Assembly (NCBI GenBank): GCA_020284085.1 | Contig: JACEVL010000130.1 | Span: 1,545,908-1,609,907, forward strand | Direction: 5' to 3' | DNA: 64,000 nucleotides | Source: Aporrectodea caliginosa | Lineage: Eukaryota > Annelida > Clitellata > Crassiclitellata > Lumbricidae | Shown here: piece by piece, positions 22,800-35,166 of the stretch | How the letters are laid out: every line of letters starts with the position of its first letter | How positions within the stretch are numbered: position 1 is the first letter of the stretch | Made by a program: the position numbers and the translations under genes | The notes under the pieces: generated by a model | Told to the model about the DNA's origin: nothing | What the model saw: only the letters and a program-made list of their open reading frames with translations | Database searches by the model: none

Positions 22800-23115
22800 T
22801 TAGCAAAATAATTACAATTATGAGAAAGAGAACGAGGTCATCAGAAAGATGCTGGGAGTGGCATGTATTACTGACGAAATGCAGAGGCCAGGATGAGATG
22901 GTACGGTCATGTGATGAGAAGAGTGGATGGAAGCTGCATGAAGAGAATTATCAGAGCAAATGAGAGCAGAGGTCACCGGACGCAGCAGTTGGGGACGACA
23001 GAAAAAGAGGTGGGGAGACCTGAAGTTTCTCATATTCAAGAGAGAAGACACTGGTGACAGAAACAAGTGGAGAAGAAGGATCCATGTGGCTGACTCCTCC
23101 ACTGGGAGGGATTAA
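22800..23115 (+). mobile_element. LINE 3' fragment
   Basis: Frameshifted remnants read IRKMLGVACITDEMQRP, WYGHVMRRVDGSCMKRII and later DRNKWRRRIHVADSSTGRD. This is the C-terminal region found in RTE-like reverse transcriptases. It is short, 5'-truncated and broken. Confidence 0.65.
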
Positions 23116-23415
23116 TTCAAGCCTGAAGAAGACTAACTTGCACCTAGCAGTCTTAGTAACTTTATGATGTAGTGAAATTTATAGATCTACTGCTAGGGGG
23201 TCACTGGTCAGTCTATATGCAAAGAGGGATGGACAGATGGTTTTACCTAATTGCAAACAAAGGCAGTCAACGGGATGGAGGGGCTTAATGCCCAATGCGG
23301 ACGTCCGCATCTAAATTTGGTACATGCAGTTATTTTGTAAAACCTGTGCACTAAGCATGAACTATAGCAGACAGTCTGCGCGGCATTGAATCTACTTGTC
23401 ATTAGATTCCCTTTG

Positions 23416-23869
23416 GGGGCCGTCCATAAATGACGTCACGCACCTAGGGGGGTCGGAAATTTGTGACGATGTGTAACATGGGGAGGGGGCTCAGCGAAGT
23501 GTGACGTCACATCAGGTCTGTGTAATTAAATTTAACAATTAACAACATTTTAAGTTTAAAATAACAGCACTAATTTTGAGTAATAAAATTTTCATAATTT
23601 TTTTTATTATTTTAATGTATACGGGCACCATAATTTATAATTTTCTAATTATTTAAATATTTTTCACCATCAGATTTTTAAATACTTATCACAATGACAA
23701 TAAATGGGATTTGAAACATGTTTTATTATCAAGTGGAAATTTGGTTTTAGGGGGGTCAGAGCTTTGTGACGTCATTTTCAGGGGGTGTGACTTTTTGTGA
23801 CGAAGTGTGACATGGGGAGGGGGGGTTAAAATCGGCCAAAATAGCGTGACGTCATTTATGGACGGCCCC
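23416..23869. mobile_element. MITE with GGGGCCGTCC inverted ends
   Basis: Both ends read GGGGCCGTCCATAAATGACG followed by TCACGC, perfectly inverted over about 26 bp. Internal GTGACGTCA and GTGTGACATGGGGAGGG motifs are also inverted between the two halves. There is no coding sequence. A 2-3 bp target duplication (TTG) is possible. The ends resemble those I associate with IS3EU/ISL2EU-type elements, but I cannot assign the family without a library search. Confidence 0.8.
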
Positions 23870-26030
23870 TTGGGGGCTATCCATTTAGTACGTAAGCATA
23901 GACGGGCGAGGTGGTAACCCAACTGCAGCTGCTTGCGTACGCGTGGAAACAGAGGGAGCGGGGTAAACCAATAATACTCTGTCTGTAGTGACCGTCCTTC
24001 AAATGAGTAACAGTTCAGCTATCATGCAATTACTATAGGGAGAAAGAAGTATGGCTGTGGGAGAGGTATCACACACTCGTATGCCTGTTCCCGCTGACTT
24101 GCTATTAACTACAGTATCATGCAACTCATCTACAGTTTGGCCGCCTGCCCTATCCTTAAGTCTTTAAACACTACTGTTTAATCTAAGTTTGAAAATTAGT
24201 GGCTACCAGTAGGCTATAGAGCTAAACTTAGGCTATCAACTGGCAAGGCATACACTAGACTATTGGTTCATACCCAAACATATTTCGACTAACTATAGAT
24301 TGCGGAATTAGGGGACAGTAACCGGTTTTTGAAACCGAATGTTCGAACAAGCGGAGTCAGACGGCCGTGTATAAACGGCAAGTAGATATGTTAGAGTTAT
24401 TGAATGCAGTTAAATTAATCTGTTTATATAAGTACAGTAGGTCTAAGTGTTTGGGTTTTATTAGGCTTATTTGTTCTATTGCAAACGCGTAGGCCTACAC
24501 ATACGGCGATGATACGGCCTAATAAAGAGTAGCCTACGAAATTTCCATGACTCAAACATTCTACTTTGACCCATAGTAAGTACGAGAAGCCTGCAATGAC
24601 ATTCGCGTGCAGCTTATTATAATTACATATAGGCTAATATCCATCTATTTCGACTGTTGCCGAGTCGTTTGTAGTGTGTTGGAGAACTACAAAAGACGAC
24701 TGGTGATAGTAAATTCACATTGCTTTAATTCGGCTCTCTCTGGTCGCCATCTGTATGATCTGAGTTATCCTATTCAATTTGTATCCTCACTCTGCCTCTG
24801 AAGTAATAATTCCTTCCAACCACCGTCCACTGCGTGTGTTGCGAAACGAGTCTTGTTTCTGCGGCGTCCTAAACATGTTTCCGAGATATCGGGATTCACG
24901 GAGAACAACTGTCCCACTTAGTTCCATTTGACCTACATGTATATCCATCAATTAACATTACAACTATACTATTCGCCATATTGTTTGTTTGCAATCTCAG
25001 TTTTTCTGGGGCAATCTGACTGTGGTCTTCACCTGAACTCGATGAAATGGCAAACCTTTCGTTTTGATTGAAGAACACTGTCGACCAGATATTGAAATGT
25101 CAGAGATTGTGTGGAGAAATTGGAACTAGAAATGTTCCATAGGCCTATAATTATTCGGTTCTACTTCGACGCTCGATAAACCAAAGTCTGCTTATTGGGA
25201 ATAAGCAACGCAAAGGCCGAGTTGGTTTCGAGTCCATGAGTCGAAGGAAGTGGCCGTTGTTTGTTGTTAATCAGGATACAGTCGGACAAAGGCACACGAT
25301 AACGAACCGTTCGTTCGTATAACAGGACCATCCACCAAAATGCGTTGTTCAGTTTCCAGAAACGTTGACTAAGAATGCAGACAACGTCGAAAGCGTCAAA
25401 GAAATGATCAGACTTTGACTCATAATTAGCGAGATGAAGTTGGGATGAAGTGTCTGTGCGCTGTTTGAGCGACGCAGGGATCCCACTCGACCAGACTTCT
25501 GTGGCGACACCTACAACAAGAGTTGCAATCGTTCAGATTCTCCTCAAATCGAGTCACTCGCAAACATATATATATATACAATATATATATATAATATTCT
25601 ATAAACTATATAGGGGCCTATGTATATAATTTATACAATTCTACGCAGTCGCAGATACCTCTGGAGTTTGGATCCAGGACACCAACACACTAGTAGGCCT
25701 ACATGTAGGCCTACATGAACATAGGAAGAACATGAAGAGCGGTCACTGAAGTAGTAGTAGGCCTAATAATCTTCGTTTATTATTTAAAATTGACGCACCG
25801 CAGTATGATTAAAAGTCATAGTATGAACGGATGATCACGAGTTATTACAGGAGTTTGGCAGCCAAGCGAGGCACCCATCACGCGGCTTCACGTCCTATTG
25901 TTCGTTTTACCGACGACATCTAGCGAATGAAAGCTTAGTTGACCTTTGGGCGGGTATCGAAAAGCGATCCTACGCCCGTGATGATCTTCTGCTCTTCATG
26001 CCAGAGTGTTGCCATGGTACCATTACCCTA
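23870..26030. other. Non-coding stretch without recognisable gene
   Basis: AT-rich DNA with five TAGGCCTA octamers (24490, 25140, 25694, 25706 and 25758) and a TA-rich run near 25.57-25.63 kb. The first 60 bases (GGGGGCTATCCATTTAGTACG) resemble the end of the neighbouring MITE. Open frames are short and show no splice context that I would defend. Confidence 0.5.
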
Positions 26031-26034
26031 AACG

Positions 26035-26310
26035 CCATTCCCAAAGCTAACCCAGAATGGCAGCTATGGGTATGAAGTGGCATAGGCCTGTACGGGCGGA
26101 TGCCATTCTCCTCCATCACCGTCTCATCTTCCCACTGTCTCATCTTCCCACGACAGTAGGCCTATTATACTCGTTATAGCGGAGTTGTCCAGAGTCTACA
26201 AGTGGAGCAGAAGGCACAGCCTTCAAATGCCGCTTTACAAGTTTGGAGCTTACAATTACGATTACGTACTACAAATGTCTTCCCTGGCGGGGTGTTGACC
26301 CATCGACAAC
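26035..26310 (-). mobile_element. SINE family C copy
   Basis: Contains GCAGCTATGGGTATGAAGTG at its left and TGTCTTCCCTGGCGGGGTGTTGACCC at its right. The latter is a B-box-like end on the minus strand, matching the right end of the 48.6 kb copy. Confidence 0.5.
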
Positions 26311-26824
26311 GGGTCACATATATAATTATATAAGAAAGAGCTAAACGGGTCAATCTCACTGTTAACACATTTTTTACATGAACTGCTCAGGAGCATGAGA
26401 AGCATGGTCGTGAAGTCAAAGGATCATTTGGCTGCGTCGCAAACACGACTACAGCAATGCAACGACAATCACCTTCTTAACGTTCGTAAACATTATAATC
26501 ATCAAGGCTCAAGCGCTGCATGGCAATGACTGCAACGAGTCTTACAGCAGAGTCAACTGTAGGCTATAATACCGGACGAAGAGACAGTTAGGCTAATATC
26601 TGTTAACGACTGTTGTTAGCTGTTTTGTAAGGCGCCCTTGTAACGGCATTGCCGTGTTACGGGCCTACGGCGCCATGTAAATTGTCGTAATTATATTTAT
26701 TATTATTATTATTTTTTAAATATTTTCCGAGGTAGTTCTAATCCCTCAGGCCGCTAAAAAAAATGTCCGGAAACAATAAGATGGACGTCTGGAACGGCAT
26801 TCACTCGACAAGTTCTGGTTGGGC

Positions 26825-26850
26825 AAAAGTACCACGGAAAGCCGTGGTAC

Positions 26851-26854
<4 letters not shown>
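26825..26854. repeat. 13-bp-stem hairpin before an (ATT)n run
   Basis: AAAAGTACCACGG and its perfect complement CCGTGGTACTTTT are separated by the four-base loop AAAG. An ATT/TTA microsatellite of about 65 bp follows directly (to 26917), then (AGT)n. Confidence 0.85.
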
Positions 26855-26916
<62 letters not shown>

Positions 26917-27028
26917 GTAGTAGTAGTAGTAGTATTATATGTTCGTTCGTAGCGTTTCTGTGAGTTACTTTAAAAGGCGCTATATTAAGTGTCTTCATAG
27001 ATGCATACATAGATAGAGGATTGTATAC

Positions 27029-27191
27029 CGTGGAGGATGAGGAGGAGGAGACGTGTGCATTGTTTCCGTTGCGACATCTGTGACTTCCGTTGACGGCAGC
27101 CTTGACGAGCTGCTCGACGAGCATGGCCGCCGACTCTCCGCAGGTAAGGGCAAAGTTCAACCGGACACACGTCATCAGTTGCCCCAGGTGC
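27029..27191 (-). CDS. Exon B of an unrecognised cysteine-containing secreted protein
   Basis: On the minus strand the acceptor TTAATTACAG|G begins at 27191 and a donor CCACG|GTATAC ends the exon at 27029. It encodes HLGQLMTCVRLNFALTCGES, AAMLVEQLVKAAVNGSHRC and a serine-rich tail. The initial G completes the AG left by exon A (32304-32499), making arginine, so the two exons join in frame as TLCR|HLGQL. It has a higher GC content than its surroundings. I do not recognise the family; six cysteines across both exons suggest a disulfide-linked extracellular domain. Downstream exons were not found. Confidence 0.5.
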
Positions 27192-28792
27192 CTGTAATTA
27201 ATCAAAGCAGACGTCACTGACAGAATAAACTAGCACAGGTAACAACGAGCATATCGTATCCATTGAATTCTATTGCGACAGCTTTCAACAAACGACCATG
27301 TGATCGGTTCTCTATAGATATGGACCTCCTCGGGATATCCGCGGGTGGTTCTCTCGAGTGGTTAGATCTATTGACCCGGTCTATTCCTTTTTATGCCGAG
27401 TGGAAAAGCTGGTGCGAGTGCAACAGATTCTGAAGTGCGTGCATTAATTCTGTTTACTCTTGCAAATGCCAGATTACGCTTTTACGCAGCGCCATAACAC
27501 TTACGTATATTTATAGGCCCAGCGCTTGCAGTATATCGCTACTATGGTCCTGCAACTGCAAGATGCTTGGGTTCGAATATGAGAAAGAGGAGGCCCTCTG
27601 TTCAGAACCTGATAAAGTGCGAAATTTCAGCCCAGAGAACACATTTCAGTAGTTTGGTGCCGAGATTTGAAGTACTTATTCCACTGAACATTATGATAGC
27701 TGTCATGACGTCACGACTCAAGTGATCTGGCAAACAAATAAAACACTTGAGGGGTGCAGACATTCTGACTCCGTTGAAGTTCGGATGAGTCCTTTTCAGT
27801 ACTGCACGAATATCGGTATTAAGAACTAGGTGAAGTAATTGTAGACTAATCTTCAGCTATACGGTCTATACCTAGGTCTTTATCAGTCAAATAAATGCGC
27901 TATATTAGTCTTTTGTTTCGATAACAATGGTGTAGGCAGGGTACTACAGTATAGACAGTCCTCTTTTATGACAATTGCGCAGGTTTGGGAGAGCTATAGA
28001 GCCGATGACCCTATAGATATATGATCATATATCCATAAGAACTAAGGGTCTGGGAAGGATCGTAGGCCTAAGTTTCCCCATCAGGGTACAGGTTGGAACC
28101 CCGGAAGACAATTGGTTTTGCAACTTGCAACATTCACCGATTTTCAGTTTGGAAGACACTGTTCATTGTATGTTACACTGTATCCATGGACAAAAGTCAA
28201 AACAAAGTGAACAGTCACCGATCGCGGAAGAGGTATACACCGCCTAATCATCACATCGAATCTAAACAACTCCCAAGAGCGATGGCTCTGGTCTCTGGAT
28301 GTGGGAGAGTCCGGATCCAATGACCAGCGTATACGGCACTGCAGCGATAGACCTATAGCCAACTCACCCGCAGTATTGTTGCAAGTGAACGTGTTCCGTA
28401 CTTTTCGCCGATCGCTCGGTTTGTGTTTGGAAAGTACGGTAGCACTGCTCCGATACGTCTCGCTGTCCGTGCAGACAATTCTGATTCATTGCATACTCTG
28501 GAAAACACATTCAGACGTAGATAAAAGCAAAAACGACTTAAGCCTAACATTTCTTTATCTGCCTCTATCCCTCCTTTATGCTTCTTTTCCTTCTTTTCCT
28601 CACCAAGCTGTCCTTCATACTTCTTCATTCACCGATTCTATCCACGGATATAACTTTCAAGATTATCCAAGTATAATGATGAGAAGATAAGCAGGTTCTT
28701 AACGGACGTTCTATCAGGCCCTTCCCTGCATGTCGAAAGCCGCGTCTTGTCCATGCTTCAGTCTAACTTTTCGAGCCTCTGAAATTCTTTAA

Positions 28793-28832
<40 letters not shown>

Positions 28833-28835
<3 letters not shown>

Positions 28836-30013
28836 GGTGGGCCAATAGGAATGCAACTACTTTGAATTGATATAACTTGAACAATTTTTATCCGAACATC
28901 GTACCCAATATACGAAATTGAAAGTAATCATCCACTCTACTACTGTGTCAAATCTTGCACTGATATACGGCACCGTTGTTATAAAATTTCGGTGCGGCGC
29001 ACACCTCTCAATTTTGAATGTAAATATTGAACATCATGACGCCGCTCACGGAAGAGGATAAAATTTTAATCCGAATTTTAAGAGCAGAAAAAGATACAAT
29101 GCACATCAGATGATGATAGAATTCCCTTCTAGAAAATGGAATAAATGTGCTGTATACATTGATTGATTAAACAAATTGATGCTACGGGAACGTCTAACAG
29201 CCGCAACTGTGGTCGCAAACGTTCTGCGCGCACAGCAGCGAACACTGCACAAGTCCAAGAGTTAATTTGCAGCCAAGACAACATTCTTTGTTACTCCAAA
29301 GGCTAAGGTGAACAGTGTTTATTACTTCGATGAAGTACTCGCAAGAGGACTGCTACGTGATATTCGCCAACTGTCTGGAGTTGATGGTTAGGCCTACATC
29401 TTTCAGCAAGATGGAGCGCTGGCGAATCGTTCACGTCATACAGTTGCCTATCTGAACGCTACCGTGCCAGAGTTAATTGAACCGGAGAACTGTTCACCGA
29501 ACAGTCCGGATTTAAACCCGGTTTACTATTCGATCTGGGGTTGTCTTCAGCAACTGGTCTATCGTGAACCGATACGTGACGTTGAACATTTGAAAGAAGT
29601 GATTCTTTGCTGCTGGGCTGAGATAACCCAAGCACTGGTGGACTCAGCCATCGATCAGTGGCACTGTGGTCGTCTCGTGTTGATGCAGTCATTAAAGCAC
29701 GTGGTGGACATATTGAGTATTTGTTTGACTGATGGTAAATTCACTAAAGATATTAATTGTTAGTACTAAGTGATTGTTTAGAATTGACATCTTCAGTTTC
29801 AGACTTTTGTTTTTTCTTGCAGTTTTATGGCAAGAAAATGGCACATCGAATATTAATAGCATTATCTCAAAAGGTCGTAATAGTATCTCGTAGATATTTT
29901 GCAGCATGATAAAATGGATAATTACCTTCAATCTGATATATTGGACAAGACGCTCAGATAAAAAATATTTAAGTTATAAGGCGTCAAAGTTGTTGCATTC
30001 CTATTGGCCCACC

Positions 30014-30016
<3 letters not shown>
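28833..30016 (+). mobile_element. Mariner-family transposon, deleted
   Basis: Perfect inverted ends CAGGGTGGGCCAATAGG (at least 25 bp) sit in a TA target inside a TA microsatellite. N-terminal transposase remnants (LTEEDKILIRILRAEK, EFPSRKWNK) start at about 29.04 kb. The C-terminal catalytic segment FQQDGALANRSRHTVAYL and NSPDLNPVYYSIW lies at 29.40-29.55 kb. The stretch between is missing, and in-frame stops occur, so it cannot encode an active enzyme. It lies in the intron between the two secreted-protein exons. Confidence 0.88.
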
Positions 30017-30050
<34 letters not shown>

Positions 30051-30124
30051 TGGCAATCTACTGCAAACCTCGATTCACCTCATTACTACTATGGTAGTCA
30101 TACAGCCTGGGAGCTCTACAGGTC

Positions 30125-30193
30125 AAATAGATTGAGTAATTGATTGATTGATTGATTTATTGAATGATTGATTGATTGATTGATTGATTGAAA
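30125..30193 (+). repeat. (TTGA)n microsatellite
   Basis: About 17 tetranucleotide units of TTGA/ATTG with one or two variants. Confidence 0.9.
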
Positions 30194-30194
30194 T

Positions 30195-31900
30195 AGGTGT
30201 GTACCTTCGTAGAGATGCTGATGGTCGCAGAGTTCGACAACCGATAAGTAAGGCCTTATGGCCGCATCGATCTGACCCACATGCTGCTGCTGCTGCTTCT
30301 GGTGGGATGCGGCAGAACAGCGGTCTTTTAAAGACTTCAGGCATCGCATGGATGACTTCAGATCACTTCAAACAATACAGCCGCATTATACTACTGAAAG
30401 CTAATTTTGCGCCCCTCTGGTGCTGCGCCCGGGGGCGGCTGCCCCTCTGCCCCCCTTCGTTACACCACTGTATATAAATTATGTTCGATAAAATATGAAT
30501 ATATATTATTTATAGAATTCTACGCAAAAAACAATCAATAACAAGCAGTAACAATCATAACAGGACTAATTAATGAGACAAATAATAAGACTAAGAAAAT
30601 GACTGCTAGTAGGCTAGTAATAACTTGACTAAGCTTATATAGTGAGACTATAGTGAGTCATAGTGAGACTAATAATAAATAGCTAGCCTACTGGTAATAA
30701 ATAATAAGAATACTAATGAGAATAATAATTACCAATGATAAGACTATTGATAAGAATCATAAGACTAATAATATTATTACAAATGATAAGAATCATATTA
30801 AAATATGAATATGTACTGCCAATGGGTTTAAACTATATAGACAATGTAGCTGTTGGAGTAACAGTTGGCCTTCATTTTCGAACAACCCTCTTTGAACCAC
30901 ACACCAGAACACGTGTGGATTCCTGGTGCTGCTAATTTGCGCGTATGAACTCCTCAGACTCCTCTGCAACCTTGACCGTGCTCTTACAGTCCTAAGTGGC
31001 ATCTTCAAAGACCTCATTGCCGTGGGGGTTACTCGCTAGGTTCAGCTGCTGTAGGATATTATGCCTCATTAGTTGTAATACGTATACTCTCTTCCTGAAA
31101 TTCTATAGCGTTCATCGCAGTCCTATACTCATATTTCCGAGGGTATACGGGAGGAACTGACCATCTGGCCCGGTTAGGTACTATAAGACATCAGGGGAGC
31201 CACTGATCGTACTCTGTCAGTGCCAGTCCCAAGCCTGGATGAAGGAGGAATGATCTTTGTTATCATACAGTGTCGTTAAACTGAAACTATACTACTGCTA
31301 TAATATGAGAAAGAACCACTAGACTTAGTTATTGTCATATATTAAATGAAACAATCACGCAAAGCACAAGAATCTCTATGTTTCATTCTTTGTGCCATTC
31401 TCCGTCTTCCTCTCTCTATATCTACTTTTGACGCATTTGTCCCATAGGCTGCAATGTAATTTTTATTTTTTTTACAATCTAAACTCTGTTCTCGCCTGAC
31501 TACCTAACTCCACTCAGATGCGCTTGTCTGTCCGTCTCTGTATGCGTCCAAGTGCCTGTAATCGTCAGTGTAGCCCTAGCTGCCCTACTCTCTGTTGGTA
31601 TGCGTCTTTGACTGTTTCACCTTCCTCATACCTAGAAACCATGCCTGCTGAGTCAGGTTTGCCCTTGCAATGCGATTCCATCATCTATACACCGATCGCC
31701 TGGAATCCTACAACATATCCCTCAATTTGCTCATATTCTTAGGTATCGATTAGTAGGCCACTCCCTCCTGGAACTGCTCAAAATCTGACATATCTATAAT
31801 TTCTTTTGTTAGTATCTGTGGCCTACTTCTACTTCTCAATTTACATTACCACGCAGTCTATTTCCCTATAACTTCTATTGCACCTCATGCCTGTCTCATA
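30195..31900. other. Non-coding stretch
   Basis: AT-rich DNA with repeated AATAATAAGACTA-type runs at 30.54-30.80 kb. A G/C-rich segment at 30.40-30.47 kb (GCCCCTCTGCCCCCCTTCG then TTACACCACTG) looks like one end of a hAT-type element whose partner end I could not find. No exon recognised. Confidence 0.4.
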
Positions 31901-31904
31901 CTAT

Positions 31905-32060
31905 ATTGGTTGGAACGCACGTCCCTTGCGTCTCTCTGTCGGCTGACCGGTTCGCATATCGATGGTGGTTCTATTTCAGAGATTTAAATCTCGGGCTAGC
32001 ACTGTCCCTTTTCACGGGGACCTTATTGGCGTTGAAACTGGCTTCGGCGGTGGTGCGGGA
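31905..32060 (+). mobile_element. SINE family A copy
   Basis: CGTCCCTTGCGTCTCTC, then CGGTTCGCATATCG (B-box-like) and CAGAGATTTAAATCTCGGGC followed by TAGC. The same order occurs, reverse complemented, at about 53.57-53.74 kb. Confidence 0.6.
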
Positions 32061-32303
32061 TCTCACCTGATCAATTCAGTGAAACATAAGCAGGGTCGAG
32101 GCCATACTTTCGCTATGTAAAAAGTATACACTAGCAAAACAATCCAAATTCCATTATTCGTCACAGTTTTTAGTTTCCTCAGAATCATAATTGTACTACC
32201 TCGGATAGACATAGTTAGCAGTAACAATAGCATGATGTAAATGATAATGATGAAAATGATAGTAGGCCTATAATAGTAGTAATAATGCGTAACTCTGGTA
32301 TAC

Positions 32304-32499
32304 CTGCAGAGAGTTCGAATAATTTCGACATCAACGCTTGAAAAGAGGTGGCTTCCGGTCAGCTGGTACCTGTCTTCGAAGGCCCTGTAGTTTTCGAGAC
32401 ACCTGTTGGCCTGCGCATTGATGTCCTCAGCTGACGAAGGACACCTGCCATTGTTAGACAACGCCACCAGGACCACAATATGTCCAAAGAAGACGAACG
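32304..32499 (-). CDS. Exon A of an unrecognised secreted protein (signal peptide and first cysteines)
   Basis: On the minus strand a pyrimidine-rich acceptor TTTTTTGTTGCAACAG opens the exon at 32499. The donor CTCTGCAG|GTATAC closes it at 32304. It encodes a hydrophobic FVFFGHIVVLVAL stretch, probably the later part of a signal peptide, then CPSSAEDINAQANRCLENY, RAFEDRYQLTG and SSVDVEIIRTLC. It ends in phase 2, matching exon B (27029-27191). The start codon must lie in an upstream exon not identified. A (CAT/CGT)n microsatellite lies just upstream of the acceptor. Family unknown. Confidence 0.5.
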
Positions 32500-32530
32500 C
32501 TGTTGCAACAAAAAACTACCTCATATTACT

Positions 32531-32567
<37 letters not shown>

Positions 32568-32613
32568 CGACGACGACGACGATGATGATGACGATGACGA
32601 CGACGACGATGAC

Positions 32614-32644
<31 letters not shown>

Positions 32645-32660
32645 ATGATGATGATGCTGA
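32531..32660 (+). repeat. (ATG/ACG)n trinucleotide repeat
   Basis: About 43 triplets of GATGAT and GACGAC. The long Asp-, Met- or His-rich open frames through it are artefacts of the repeat. Confidence 0.9.
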
Positions 32661-32954
32661 TGATGATGATTACAGCGACAAGAAATACAAGGCATTGTGG
32701 ACATTAAGCCAATAATGAATCCTACAACTTTCAACTTAGTCATATAGTTTAGTTCGGTCCTAACTTATGAATGCAGTCCGTGATAAAATTTTACTGAAAT
32801 GTACATTTGTTCTGCTGAGTATGCCTCAATGTACCTTCCGCTTACTTCTTTCCAGGTCGCAACACTTTTATCTGCCATAATATGTAGGCCCTATTACGGT
32901 GAGTTGATTGCTGGACTAACATTATTGGCACTGGAATGGACCAAACAATCCCAC

Positions 32955-33075
32955 TATATATTGCGGTCCTTGCGGATTTGATTTGACATAGCGGTGGTGT
33001 GGGCTGTTCTCCGTGACGTGGCCTTTGTGTGGCGTTCAGAAATTTAGGAGATTTACATTTACATAACCTGCTATT
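32955..33075 (+). mobile_element. SINE family E-like dispersed repeat
   Basis: GCGGATTTGATTTGACATAGCG, GGCGTTCAGAAATTTAGGAG and TTTACATTTA recur at 59100-59195. The 3' part of many invertebrate SINEs carries such TATAGCGCC motifs. Confidence 0.4.
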
Positions 33076-35166
33076 ATGCAGCGCCAGAGCTTTGCTGCAG
33101 TTGTAAGAAACCTCATGATCCCTCCAACTCTGTCTTCTCTCCGTTTTAGTCTTCACTTTTACAGTAGATTAGTATAGTGCCATTGAGTGGGAGAGCTTCT
33201 GAGAAATTTCCCCAAATAGCACTATACAAGAATATCCGTTTACATTACATGAGAATGGCAAACAAGCCTAGGCCTATATAATTATGTGGTGCATTGATTG
33301 CGCATGGTTCAGCGTTAAGAGCGACATCAAATAAGCGAAACAAGAGACAATTACATACATGTATATCATATGTTGGTATATATATGTATAGGCCTATATG
33401 TATATGTACATATGTATATGAGTTAGATCCTGAAGCCCAGATGCACTATCACGCTCCGTGGGCATACACACCATCATCGCCATTATCCTCCGTCTCTATA
33501 GATGGCGCTGTTAGTCTAATCGAACGACGTCAGTTAGAGAAGGGCTCTTGCATGTTTTAGCCTCTCCAGATCCGCCTTATATATATAGAAACGACGCCAA
33601 TCGTATGCATCGCCATGCATGCGAGTCTATCTAGACTAAACCAATACGTATCATGTTTTGCATGCTTAAATACGCTTACGAATGCTTAAGGCAGAAAAGG
33701 AGACATGATCAAATAGGGTTAAAGATGCACTTAGACTGTATGCAATGACAGGATGAACGGGCGGATGGACCGGAGCGAAGGCAAACAATCATCAAGTAAC
33801 GGTTACGTCTCTAATCCCGCCACAAAACGCCAGTCGTCTGCTAAATCAGACGACAATCGCTTAGCTTAGAAGAACATGTCCAGAATAACTATATGCATCA
33901 TTTATTATACTGCACAACAGCACAATTTAATTCAGTTACATGTATGCAGGATATATATATATAAATTATATATATATAAATTATATATATATATATATAA
34001 GACATACATAAATATAAATTCTGAGGGCAGACTAGTTGAAACTTTATTTGGATAAGGTTAGGACGTGCACGAAGTGACTAACGCCAGTGACAAAACTAAG
34101 TTCCTAAGTTTTTTCTTGTGTGATCTGTTAAGGTCACAAAATAACTGCTTAACCCTTTCAGACCGTATGTCCATTGGAATGGACATAAGGTTTAAACCCT
34201 CTGTTTTCATAATACAGTGCAGTTTTAACGACTTAAGACCCAATGTCCATTCCAGTGGACTTCTCTCTACACGGCGCACACCTCCTTTTGTTTTCGTCAG
34301 TGGACAGCTGATATTGAGTGGAGGTGGACGACGGGTGTTTTCGGCCGCGGCGTAAGTATATTTTGTAACTCTGATATAAGTTTTAAACCAAGTGTTTTCA
34401 GTTAAACCATTTTAATAATCAAATAAATTAAAGTTTCAACAGTGAGAAGAAGTGTGATTTTCTCAGAGTTATTTACTCCCAATGTCCTCAACCCGATTTG
34501 AATGGGTGTCCATTTCAATGGACATTGGGTCTGGGATTGACAGTAGTGCATTTTGCAACACAATTATTCTAAGTGCAATTGTAATATTTCTAATCATGTT
34601 TCCTCTTCTGTACTAGGTTTAGCGGGATGGCAGGTGCTGGATATGATGGGTTTGACACAAGATGGTAATGTTTCTGAAATCGAGGACATGTCCAACGATG
34701 AGGAAGATGATAATCCAGTGGTAGCAGCACCTGTACAAGTACCGAATAGCACTTCTGAACCAGAACAAGAAAGTCAAAACGAGGATACAGCTAGTGATTT
34801 TGTATTGTGTGGGAAAAGTGGCTTAGCATAAGATTTTCTCATTTACCAAGGCTCAAGAACAGAACTGTCACCAGCAAGTATGAAATTATTTGGTCAAGGT
34901 GCTGCAGTTCTTCATCTGTGCCAGTGCATCTCATTGCATTTCATCGACTCTTTTTACAACTACTTTACCACGTTCAACCTGCTTGAAGTCCTGTTAGATA
35001 AAAAGATCTTCGCAGCTGGAACTGCATGATTGAATTGCTTTGCCAATCCGCCTCTGAAGTCAGAAAACATGTTGGCTAAACAACGTGAAAGCTTTGACCA
35101 GGTATATTCACTTGAGTTTGAAACGTTGTTATATTGTTGAGGTTTTTTGTAATTGTAAGACCAAAT

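Noticed and set aside
32480..32743. Poly-Met, poly-Asp and poly-His frames
   Set aside because: Translation of a triplet repeat in different frames.
34553..34831. Acidic 92-residue frame as a host gene
   Set aside because: It lies within the TTAA-bounded piggyBac element and fits the acidic N-terminus of such transposases.
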